Part shown: positions 1-5,438 of the stretch, one piece after another
How positions within the stretch are numbered: the first letter of the stretch is position 1
Layout: each line of letters opens with the position of its first letter
NCBI GenBank assembly: GCA_002746425.1
Contig: NVXB01000105.1
Coordinates: 8,147-13,584, forward strand
Length of the DNA stretch: 5,438 nucleotides
Direction of reading: 5' to 3'
Origin: Hyphomicrobiales bacterium
GTDB lineage: Bacteria > Pseudomonadota > Alphaproteobacteria > Rhizobiales > GCA-2746425
Translations under genes and position numbers: made by a program
Notes under the pieces: model-generated
What the model was told of the DNA's origin: nothing
What the model saw: only the letters and a program-made list of their open reading frames with translations
Databases searched by the model: none

Positions 1-737
1 GCATTACCCATGCCCTGATAGGCTTTGGTGGAATAGCCCGCCAGCAACACACCGGCCATCGCAGCACACAGGCCTGAGATGACAAACGCACCGATAATGA
101 CACCGCGCGTGCGGATGCCAGAAAGATAGGCCGCGCCTTCGCTGTTGCCGGTGGCATAGATCGAACGGCCAAAGCCCGTGCTGCGCAATATTATGGTGAT
201 AAGGATAGACACACCGGCCCACACGAAAATAGCAACGGGAATGCCCCACACTTTTTCTGATGCCAGAAACCGCATGATTGGTGTTGCACTGGTTTGCGGG
301 GCAAAACCGCCGGTATGGGCAATCATCAGCCCGCGCATAACAGAATTGACACCAAGCGTGAAAATCATCGATGGAATGCGCAAATAAGCCACGCCAATAC
401 CGTTAAACAGCCCAACCAGCGCGCCAACAGCCAATCCAACAGGCAGAGCCATATCACCGCCAACCGTTGTTGCCATCATCGCCGAGGCGGTAATGGTCCA
501 AGGTATCGACAAATCGATATGACCCAGTAAAATAACGATCATCATACCGGCAGCAGCGATGCCTAGAAATGATCCGGTCTGCAATTGTTGCAGCAAATAA
601 TTGGGCGACAGCAGAGGCGTTGTGCCCTGCGTGACCAGCGTATAGACCGTTCCAATCGCAAGAATGACCAGCACAAAGCCGGATGCGATGATGACGGGCT
701 TGTCTTCAGATTTTAATTTGGAAAGAGAAAAATTCAT
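1..737 (-). CDS. RbsC-type sugar ABC transporter permease 2, C-terminus cut by window edge
   Basis: Inner-membrane permease of the BPD_transp_2 (RbsC/XylH) family; it would form half of the solute channel. I translated 245 codons from the ATG at 735-737 (start MNFSLSKLKS) with no stop before the left edge; the usual family length is about 320-350 residues, so roughly a quarter is missing. Hydrophobic helices appear near residues 14-36, 55-72, 80-118 (probably two), 123-141, 165-184 and 212-234. Family motifs are GHIDLSIPW (72-80), the FNG...LRIPSMIFTLG stretch (111-129), and GRSIYATGNSEGAAYLSGI (190-208), the cytoplasmic segment expected to contact the ATPase. It is paralogous to the upstream permease, sharing the G-R-x-x-Y-A-x-G-x-x-E-G-A-A pattern, but clearly diverged. 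The start follows the previous stop by 11 bases and has a near-ideal ribosome binding site, so it is cotranscribed. Substrate unknown. Confidence 0.93.
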   Translation of the reverse strand, partial: MNFSLSKLKSEDKPVIIASGFVLVILAIGTVYTLVTQGTTPLLSPNYLLQQLQTGSFLGIAAAGMMIVILLGHIDLSIPWTITASAMMATTVGGDMALPVGLAVGALVGLFNGIGVAYLRIPSMIFTLGVNSVMRGLMIAHTGGFAPQTSATPIMRFLASEKVWGIPVAIFVWAGVSILITIILRSTGFGRSIYATGNSEGAAYLSGIRTRGVIIGAFVISGLCAAMAGVLLAGYSTKAYQGMGN

Positions 738-743
738 GGCCAC

Positions 744-751
744 GCCTCCTA
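744..751 (-). promoter_or_regulatory. Strong ribosome binding site of permease 2 overlapping the stop of permease 1
   Basis: On the minus strand the sequence reads TAGGAGGC: the TAG stop of permease 1 (749-751) runs straight into AGGAGG (745-750), which lies 7 bases before the ATG of permease 2. The site fixes the start of permease 2. The overlap suggests that ribosomes ending permease 1 can reinitiate on permease 2, which would help keep the two subunits in equal amounts; the coupling is inferred. Confidence 0.8.
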
Positions 752-1801
752 TCGGAACAGTTCGAGTTGATTTTTGACACGCATCGTTCGAATGGCTCCC
801 AGGCTCACGGCGGCCAGTAGCACAAGGCCCTGAACCAATGATTGCAACAAGGGATCAATCGATAGAATGCGAAAATAGAATGAGATAACACGCAGGATCA
901 AAGCACCAATCAGCGAGCCAATCGCGCCGCCCACACCGCCCAAAAGCGATGTACCACCCAGCACCACGGCCGCGATGGAGTTCAATGTGTATGAACCTGC
1001 CTGCGCCACATCGGCGTTGCCCGATGAGGTTTGGATGGCCAGATAAAGCCCGCCGCATGCCGCGAACAAACCTGCCAATGTAAAGGCTGCAATTTTGGCG
1101 CGGTTGATGGGCAGGCCGGACATGAAGGCAGCACCCTCAGCCGAGCCGATGGCATAAACCGTGCGCCCGGTAACGGAGCGACGAAACGGTATCCAAATAA
1201 TGGCGGCAATGCCGAACAGCAAAATCAGTGGTACTGGAATCCAGGCGATGGGTTGGAACCATGCCGCTTTGCCATCATCAAAGAAGTGATAAGTTTCGGC
1301 AAAATCAAACAGCGCATTGGTAACGGCCCAGTTTAAATCTTCATCGACATCACCGCCCGGTTGCGGACGAATAAACAGCGCCAATCCCATGGCAACGGCA
1401 CCCGTCGCCAATGTCGCAATAATCGGCTGCAAACGTCCGTACACAACGATCAACCCGTTCATAAAACCGAAGGCCGTGCCTGACGCCAAAGTTACAAACA
1501 TGCCGAACATTATTTGGGCGGGCGAACCGTTGACCAACTCAGAGGCTATGCATGAGGTGAGTGTCATCACCGCGCCGACCGACAAATCCAAACCACCCAT
1601 CAAAACAGGAATGGTCTGGGCCATAGCAACAAAAGCAATCGCGACGGATTCATTGGCGTTTTGAATAAGAACAGCCGATGAAAACCCACGCGGATGCATG
1701 AAATTATAGACAACAAAAAGGACAGTCACCATTATCAGAGCACCGAAGAAACCGGGGTTCTGTTTGACGTCCCGTCTGAGATTAGACAAGAATGCATTCA
1801 T
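749..1801 (-). CDS. RbsC-type sugar ABC transporter permease 1
   Basis: Complete 350-residue inner-membrane permease of the BPD_transp_2 (RbsC/XylH/AraH) family, the usual length. Hydrophobic segments lie near residues 17-35, 53-68, 72-90, 97-121, 127-144, 187-205, 235-257, 274-290, 291-311 and 319-337. Family motifs: GGLDLSVGAVMTL (69-81), NGLIVVYGRLQPIIATL (115-131), GRTVYAIGSAEGAAFMSGL (212-230, cytoplasmic, expected ATPase contact) and VVLGGTSLLGGVGGAIGSL (279-297), the glycine-rich signature near the C-terminus. A polar, acidic stretch at about 146-186 (GGDVDEDLNW and onward) makes the segment ahead of the G-R-x-x-Y-A motif about 17 residues longer than in permease 2; it is probably periplasmic. 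The gene follows the ATPase by 14 bases, with a weak ribosome binding site (GGAA, minus strand of 1809-1812) 7 bases before the ATG. It likely pairs with permease 2 as a heterodimer. Solute not identifiable from sequence. Confidence 0.95.
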   Translation of the reverse strand: MNAFLSNLRRDVKQNPGFFGALIMVTVLFVVYNFMHPRGFSSAVLIQNANESVAIAFVAMAQTIPVLMGGLDLSVGAVMTLTSCIASELVNGSPAQIMFGMFVTLASGTAFGFMNGLIVVYGRLQPIIATLATGAVAMGLALFIRPQPGGDVDEDLNWAVTNALFDFAETYHFFDDGKAAWFQPIAWIPVPLILLFGIAAIIWIPFRRSVTGRTVYAIGSAEGAAFMSGLPINRAKIAAFTLAGLFAACGGLYLAIQTSSGNADVAQAGSYTLNSIAAVVLGGTSLLGGVGGAIGSLIGALILRVISFYFRILSIDPLLQSLVQGLVLLAAVSLGAIRTMRVKNQLELFR

Positions 1802-1815
1802 AATCTGGTTCCAGT

Positions 1816-3330
1816 TCAGGCTGCGCTAGAGATGTTGAGGGACGCAGCCACAATGGCCTCTTCGGTAATGGCATCACCTTCCAACTCGGAAACGATGGTG
1901 CCGTCATACATAACAACCACCCGGTCGCAACAGCCGATAAGCTCTGCATAATCGGTTGAGTAAAACAGGATGGCTTTGCCTGAGGCGGCAAGGTCTCGCA
2001 TCAAGCGGTACAGTTCCTGTTTGGTGCCCACATCAATACCGCGTGTCGGATCATTGAGCAGGATAATATCCGGATCGGTCATGAGCCATTTGGCAATGAC
2101 AACCTTTTGCTGGTTACCACCCGACAGAGTTGCAACCGGATCTGATGGCTGGCCGATCTTGATGTGCAGTTTCGCAATGGCTTCCGCAACCATCTTTTTT
2201 TCCTTGGCGGCGTCCAAAAAGGGCCCATTAGAAATTCGGCTGTAGGAAGAGGCAATAAGATTGTCGCCAATTGACATCGGCAACATCAGCCCTTCGGTTT
2301 TTCTGTCTTCCGGCACCAAGGCGATTTTTCTGGCTGAGGATTTGGCGGCTGCCGGAGATGTTGGCAGGCCTTCCTTATCGCCGATGGTTACCTTGCCCTG
2401 AACACCGCTAAGCACACCAAACAGGGCCAGCAACAATTCTTTCTGGCCCTGCCCGTCGAGCCCGCCGAGGCCTACGATCTCGCCCTTGGCAACCTTGAGA
2501 TTGACGCCTTTGAGATCACGCTCCCAATGCATGTCTTCAATCGTCAAATGAGGTGTTTTCGTTCCAGTCGTTATCTTTGGCGGAAAATGTGCGCCAACCT
2601 CACGGCCAATCATCAAGCGTACAATTTCGCCATCTGATTTTTCGCCCTTGGCGAATGTTTCAACGTGCTGGCCGTTGCGAAACACCGAAAGCGTATCGCA
2701 AAGCCGATCCACCTCATGCATGCGGTGAGAGATAAACAGGCTGGCGACATTGTCTTTTTTCAAATCGCCCAGAAGCTCATACACGGTTTCCACATCATGG
2801 CTGGTCAGCGCAGATGTCGCTTCATCGAGGATCAACACTTTTGGATTTTTGCCCAGCGCCTTGGCGATTTCCACCATTTGGCGGCGCGACAAAGACAGAT
2901 CACGCACCATCGAATGGGGATCAACATCTTCGCAACGAATGCGGGCCAGCAGCTCTTCGGCACGGCGCGCCTGCGCCTTGGCATCAATCAGGCCAAAACG
3001 CCTTGGCGGGCTAGAAATAGAGATATTATCGGCCACGCTAAGATCGGGAACCAAAGACAACTCCTGGAAAATACAGACAATGCCTGCAGCCGCAGCCTCA
3101 GAAGGGTTGGAAAACTCTACTACTTTTCCATTGACCGTCATGGTGCCGGCAGTTGGTGCCAAAACCCCAGACATGATTTTGATCAGGGTGGATTTACCCG
3201 CGCCATTTTCACCCAAAATGGCGTGAATAGAACCGGGGCGACATGAAAAATCAACGTTATCCAAAGCGCGCACGCCGGAGAAATACTTTGATGTTCCAGA
3301 GAGTTGAATAATTGGTTGGTCAGCTTGCAT
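1816..3330 (-). CDS. Sugar ABC transporter ATP-binding protein with two fused nucleotide-binding domains (RbsA/XylG/MglA type)
   Basis: Cytoplasmic 504-residue ATPase, typical length for the CUT2 family, with two tandem nucleotide-binding domains. Domain 1: Walker A GENGAGKST (40-48), Q-loop Q89, altered signature LSLSRRQ (145-151), Walker B VLILDE (165-170), switch histidine H202. Domain 2: Walker A replaced by GLDGQGQKE (290-298), canonical signature LSGGNQQ (402-408), Walker B changed to IILLND (422-427) where family members usually end in DE, and STD (458-460) at the switch-histidine place. One composite ATP site, from domain 1 Walker motifs plus the domain 2 signature, therefore looks complete, and the other degenerate. 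I chose the ATG at 3328-3330 (MQADQPIIQL): the homologous domain begins right after it. A TTG at 3358-3360 would add 10 residues, but it sits in a hairpin loop and the added residues look uncharacteristic. Ribosome binding site weak (GGGTAG, 7 bases before the ATG). The TGA stop lies 14 bases before permease 1. Confidence 0.95.
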   Translation of the reverse strand: MQADQPIIQLSGTSKYFSGVRALDNVDFSCRPGSIHAILGENGAGKSTLIKIMSGVLAPTAGTMTVNGKVVEFSNPSEAAAAGIVCIFQELSLVPDLSVADNISISSPPRRFGLIDAKAQARRAEELLARIRCEDVDPHSMVRDLSLSRRQMVEIAKALGKNPKVLILDEATSALTSHDVETVYELLGDLKKDNVASLFISHRMHEVDRLCDTLSVFRNGQHVETFAKGEKSDGEIVRLMIGREVGAHFPPKITTGTKTPHLTIEDMHWERDLKGVNLKVAKGEIVGLGGLDGQGQKELLLALFGVLSGVQGKVTIGDKEGLPTSPAAAKSSARKIALVPEDRKTEGLMLPMSIGDNLIASSYSRISNGPFLDAAKEKKMVAEAIAKLHIKIGQPSDPVATLSGGNQQKVVIAKWLMTDPDIILLNDPTRGIDVGTKQELYRLMRDLAASGKAILFYSTDYAELIGCCDRVVVMYDGTIVSELEGDAITEEAIVAASLNISSAA

Positions 3331-3348
3331 GGCAGTTCTACCCGCGCT

Positions 3349-3372
3349 TTTCCGCCACAAAACATGCGGAAA
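3349..3372 (-). other. Hairpin just upstream of the ATPase start
   Basis: A perfect 7-bp inverted repeat, TTTCCGC and GCGGAAA on the minus strand, with a 10-base loop (3356-3365). It ends 18 bases before the ATPase ATG and is not followed by a T-run, so it does not look like a terminator. In the transcript it could protect mRNA or limit ribosome access to the weak ATPase ribosome binding site; the function is inferred. Confidence 0.5.
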
Positions 3373-3392
3373 TCAATATGTATGGGAATGAC

Positions 3393-3422
3393 AAAATGGT
3401 GCCGACGCTAAGGCCGGCACCA
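3393..3422 (-). terminator. Hairpin with short T-run after the binding-protein gene; possible attenuator
   Basis: On the minus strand TGGTGCCG (3415-3422) pairs with CGGCACCA (3397-3404) in a perfect 8-bp, GC-rich stem with a 10-base loop, followed at once by TTTTGTCATT. It begins 18 bases past the TAA of the binding-protein gene. The T-run is short and interrupted, so it may be a leaky terminator or an RNA-stabilising hairpin, letting the binding protein be made in excess over the membrane parts as in many ABC operons. A small overlapping inverted repeat, CACAA-T-TTGTG (3421-3431), could compete with it. Confidence 0.5.
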
Positions 3423-3440
3423 CAATTTGTGCAGTTTAAC

Positions 3441-4577
3441 TTACTTACTGTCAGTTTCGGACTGAGCCATGATAGCTGGGCCCGTGATGTTCACATCGCA
3501 AGGAGGGAACTCATTCACAGTGAAGAAGTTATCTGGAAGATCTGTCCAATAGTTCACACCATCTTCAAGCTGGTCATACGTTGCGATCGGAAGTGGAACC
3601 GAAATCAACTGAGGCATGACATTGCCTTCAAGAGCAGAAATAGCGGACTTAATGGCAATCGCCACAAGACCAGGAGACTGGCCAATGGAGATACCTTTCA
3701 GGCCAGCAGCAGAGTGCTTGGCAAGAAGCTTGCGGTAGCCATTTTCAGCTTCACCAGCAATTGGCACCATTGGATGGCCTGTGTCCAGCATGGCCTGAAC
3801 CACACCAGTTGTACCGCCCTGCGCCGCAATAGCGTCGAAATGGCCGTGCACGGCGATCGCATCAGCAACAACTTTTTGTGCTGTGCCATCATCCCAGTTA
3901 CCGACAACGGAAACGCGTTCCCAGTTGCCACCGGACTCATCGAGAACCGCGTTGATACCAATGGAGCGATCACGATCCACGGAATTGCCTGGCAGGCCAC
4001 GCACTTCGAGGATTTTACCGGATGTTTTGCCAATGTCAGCAAGTTGACTAACAACCCACTCGCCATACTTACGGCCCATAGCCAACTGATCTTCGTTAAC
4101 CTGCATCACTTTGTCGGTGTCGAGCACATTATCGAATGGTACGAGCACAACATTGTTGCGATCGGCCAGACGGATAACCCGGTTAAAACCTTCGGGAGAC
4201 ACTGCAATCGTGATGATTGCGTCGTAGCCCTGATTGATGAAATCTTCGATCGCGCCAAGCTGAGCTGGGGCATCTGTACCGGTGGAGACCACTTTGAACT
4301 CAGAGATCTTGTCTTTGATCGACGGATCTTCAGAGTAGGCCTTCGCGGTTTTGATCATCTGAATGCGCCATGTGTTGCCAACAAAACCGTTGACCACAGC
4401 AACGCGGAATGGGCCTTTTCTGGCTTCCCACTGCATATATTTTGTATCAGCATCCCAAGGTGCAAAACACCCTGGGTTAACGCCTGGTCCTGACACGAAT
4501 TCCGGACCAGCCATAGCGGCCGTGCCCGACAAGACAAAAGCTGCAACGGCAGCCGGTGCTAAAATCTTGAATTTCAT
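3441..4577 (-). CDS. Periplasmic sugar-type substrate-binding protein of the ABC transporter (type 1 fold)
   Basis: Complete 378-residue secreted binding protein, probably of the Peripla_BP_4 (ribose-binding-like) family, which captures the solute in the periplasm and delivers it to the permeases. Signal peptide: MKFK, a hydrophobic core (about 5-18), and a likely cut after AMA at residue 23. There is no lipobox cysteine, so it should be soluble. The first lobe strand is FRVAVVNGF (57-65), with W70 nearby; other fold landmarks are INQGYDAIITIAVSPEGF (114-131), VVLVPFDN (143-150), GLPGNSVDRDRS (194-205), DAIAAQGGTTG (248-258) and PIAGEAENG (272-280). It is longer than RbsB because of extensions at both ends, each carrying one of the only two cysteines (C37 and C360). 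The start is set by GGGAGG 5 bases before the ATG. The gene lies behind a likely regulated promoter and 110 bases ahead of the ATPase gene. Substrate unknown; ribose is unlikely given changed contact positions. Confidence 0.94.
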   Translation of the reverse strand: MKFKILAPAAVAAFVLSGTAAMAGPEFVSGPGVNPGCFAPWDADTKYMQWEARKGPFRVAVVNGFVGNTWRIQMIKTAKAYSEDPSIKDKISEFKVVSTGTDAPAQLGAIEDFINQGYDAIITIAVSPEGFNRVIRLADRNNVVLVPFDNVLDTDKVMQVNEDQLAMGRKYGEWVVSQLADIGKTSGKILEVRGLPGNSVDRDRSIGINAVLDESGGNWERVSVVGNWDDGTAQKVVADAIAVHGHFDAIAAQGGTTGVVQAMLDTGHPMVPIAGEAENGYRKLLAKHSAAGLKGISIGQSPGLVAIAIKSAISALEGNVMPQLISVPLPIATYDQLEDGVNYWTDLPDNFFTVNEFPPCDVNITGPAIMAQSETDSK

Positions 4578-4582
4578 AGTTT

Positions 4583-4588
4583 CCTCCC
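4583..4588 (-). promoter_or_regulatory. Strong ribosome binding site of the binding-protein gene
   Basis: The minus strand reads GGGAGG, 5 bases before the ATG at 4575-4577. It is much stronger than the ribosome binding sites of the ATPase and permease 1, which fits the excess of binding protein normally needed over membrane components. Confidence 0.8.
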
Positions 4589-4636
4589 AAAATGATGCGC
4601 TTTGTTACGCACGATATGTTCTGCCGCCAAATTTAG

Positions 4637-4647
4637 GATACCGTATC
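4637..4647. promoter_or_regulatory. Candidate operator: inverted repeat GATAC-C-GTATC
   Basis: A perfect 11-bp inverted repeat with a one-base centre (4642). Outside two mismatched positions on each side, the symmetry resumes with TT (4633-4634) and AA (4650-4651), making a near-symmetric site of 19 bp. It lies 60-70 bases before the binding-protein ATG and just downstream of a TATAAA element, where a bound repressor would block initiation. GntR-family dimers bind short inverted repeats of this size, and the adjacent upstream gene is such a regulator. Which protein binds is inferred. Confidence 0.55.
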
Positions 4648-4650
4648 GGA

Positions 4651-4679
4651 AGCAGTCCATTTATAAAGGTAGAGCAGTC
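4651..4679. repeat. Direct repeat AGCAGTC, two copies 22 bp apart
   Basis: AGCAGTC occurs at 4651-4657 and again at 4673-4679 on the plus strand, offset by 22 bp (about two helical turns), and the copies flank the TATAAA element. The right copy also forms part of a small inverted repeat, GCAG-TCG-CTGC (4674-4684). It could be a second protein-binding site, but 7-base repeats also arise by chance. Confidence 0.35.
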
Positions 4680-4694
4680 GCTGCACATACCCAA
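4660..4694 (-). promoter_or_regulatory. Possible promoter of the transporter operon
   Basis: The minus strand carries TATAAA (4660-4665), a fair -10 element, whose start point would fall near 4653, next to the candidate operator. No good -35 lies at 17-18 bp (ATGTGC or TATGTG). TTGGGT (4689-4694) is a better -35 but is 23 bp away; with 17-bp spacing it would instead pair with a poor -10, TACCTT (4666-4671). The exact promoter is therefore uncertain, though some promoter in this 134-base gap is likely. Confidence 0.35.
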
Positions 4695-4711
4695 TTTTTT
4701 GTAGCCTTTTC

Positions 4712-5431
4712 TTACAAGACCCTCTCTGTCTCATCGCCCTCATCAAAGATTGCGATGCCTGAATTGAGGTGGCTTTGCGTCGCATATTGATACCAAATCC
4801 GGTCGCGGGCTTTTAGCGCGTCCAGAATGCCCAAATGCTCTCCATGAATTCTGGATTGAAAATCAACGGGAGATTTCCCGTTTTTCATAATCCGCACAAT
4901 TACCGGCTTCATGGTCTGAAAAACATCCAGAATGGCGCGGTTTTCCAAAATGGTGAGCAAGCGAACATGGAAGCGAAAATCAACCTCGCCGCCCTCTTCA
5001 ATGGTCTGAATCCGTGGAAGCTCACTGTTAATCTGGAGCAACTCGCTCAAATCGTTCTCGCGCACCCGGTCCAGCATCAAATCGACCGATGCGATCTCCA
5101 GCAAACCACGCATGCCCTGAACATCGGAAAACATTTTTCGCGAGACATCCATGACATTCAGCGAAAACAGATCAAAGGCGCGGGCCATACGGTTATCGAT
5201 GATGGTGGCGCCAACTTTGGGCCGCACCTCGACCATGCCGTAGGCTTTGAGCATACGCATGGCTTCGCGCACGGTATTGCGGCTGGTAGCAAAGCGCTCA
5301 CACAGCTCGCGCTCGGAGGGTAAACCATCCCCAACACCAAGCTTCTGCGAACTGATTAAATGGCGGATATTGGCAACAAGTTCATCAACGGCCGAGCGAG
5401 TATGCACAGGTAAATCCGAAGCGGATTGCAT
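4712..5431 (-). CDS. GntR-family transcriptional regulator, FadR subfamily with FCD ligand-binding domain
   Basis: A 239-residue DNA-binding regulator, typical FadR-subfamily length. The N-terminal winged helix-turn-helix covers about 12-78, with the family pattern GLPSERELCERFATSRNTVR (36-55) followed by EAMRMLKAYGMVEVR and a wing at PKVGATI (71-77). The C-terminal helical FCD domain runs from about 103 to 226. Its metal/ligand site looks complete: D151 and H155 in DFRFH, H199 in HGEHLGILDAL, and H221 in QSHLNSG. FCD proteins commonly bind a small carboxylate or sugar acid through a metal at this site. It is upstream of the transporter on the same strand, 134 bases from the binding-protein gene, so it is the obvious candidate regulator. 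The ATG at 5429-5431 fits the family N-terminus; however, the visible GGGAG is only 2 bases away and the frame stays open to the window edge, so a slightly earlier start is possible. No convincing terminator follows. Confidence 0.92.
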   Translation of the reverse strand: MQSASDLPVHTRSAVDELVANIRHLISSQKLGVGDGLPSERELCERFATSRNTVREAMRMLKAYGMVEVRPKVGATIIDNRMARAFDLFSLNVMDVSRKMFSDVQGMRGLLEIASVDLMLDRVRENDLSELLQINSELPRIQTIEEGGEVDFRFHVRLLTILENRAILDVFQTMKPVIVRIMKNGKSPVDFQSRIHGEHLGILDALKARDRIWYQYATQSHLNSGIAIFDEGDETERVL

Positions 5432-5438
5432 GTCTCCC

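Noticed and set aside
2665..3246. Overlapping plus-strand open frames of 158-193 codons opposite the ATPase gene
   Set aside because: They overlap each other and the well-supported ATPase; their composition is unlike real proteins and no family is recognisable.
3312..4493. A 393-codon open frame on the plus strand, antisense to the binding-protein gene
   Set aside because: It lies almost wholly opposite a clear binding-protein gene, its translation is rich in His, Asn, Cys and Trp with no recognisable domain, and no ribosome binding site supports it. It is a shadow of the codon bias of the true gene.
4596..4611. Small hairpin TGCG/CGCA in the leader of the binding-protein mRNA
   Set aside because: Only four base pairs with an 8-base loop; too weak to support as a riboswitch or attenuator, and no known riboswitch pattern is visible.
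4698..4716. Possible terminator after the regulator (TTGTA and TACAA arms)
   Set aside because: The stem is only 5 bp, AT-rich, overlaps the stop codon, and on the transcribed strand is followed by A residues instead of T.
4835..5323. A 162-codon plus-strand open frame opposite the regulator gene
   Set aside because: The minus-strand frame has a full GntR/FCD architecture; the antisense frame shows no domain or ribosome binding site.
1..5438. CRISPR arrays, tRNA or rRNA genes, insertion sequences, defence or toxin-antitoxin genes
   Set aside because: No regularly spaced repeats, cloverleaf pattern, transposase motifs or terminal inverted repeats were seen; coding sequence is nearly continuous and fits one ordinary transport operon.

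Overview
The window is one block of a bacterial chromosome in which every supported gene lies on the minus strand. Gene order in the direction of transcription (right to left) is: a GntR-family regulator of the FadR/FCD class, a periplasmic sugar-type binding protein, a two-domain sugar ABC ATPase, an RbsC-type permease, and a second RbsC-type permease that runs off the left edge. This is a CUT2-type (ribose/xylose-like) ABC importer with its own regulator. The moderate GC content, the protein style and the pairing of a GntR/FCD regulator with a two-permease CUT2 transporter suggest an alphaproteobacterium, probably Hyphomicrobiales (Rhizobiales). That placement is an impression from sequence style, not a search result.

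Layout: 4712-5431 regulator; 4578-4711 a 134-base regulatory gap with a perfect inverted repeat (GATAC-C-GTATC), a TATAAA element, and two copies of AGCAGTC spaced 22 bp apart; 3441-4577 binding protein; 3331-3440 a 110-base gap holding two hairpins; 1816-3330 ATPase; 14-base gap; 749-1801 permease 1; 11-base gap with a strong ribosome binding site overlapping the preceding stop; 1-737 permease 2, missing its C-terminus. No stretch over 300 bases lacks a gene. I see no RNA genes, insertion sequences, CRISPR arrays or origins.

How it probably works: the binding protein captures a small solute in the periplasm, delivers it to a heteromeric pore made of the two permeases, and the ATPase energises import. 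The FCD regulator probably senses the solute or a metabolite of it and releases an operator in front of the binding-protein gene. The substrate cannot be named: no catabolic gene is in the window, and the binding protein differs from ribose-binding protein at key contact positions. FCD regulators often answer to organic or sugar acids, so an acidic sugar or related compound is a reasonable guess and no more.

I found no previously undescribed system. The items most worth a second look are the operator candidate, the tandem hairpins between the binding-protein and ATPase genes, and the degenerate second nucleotide site of the ATPase.
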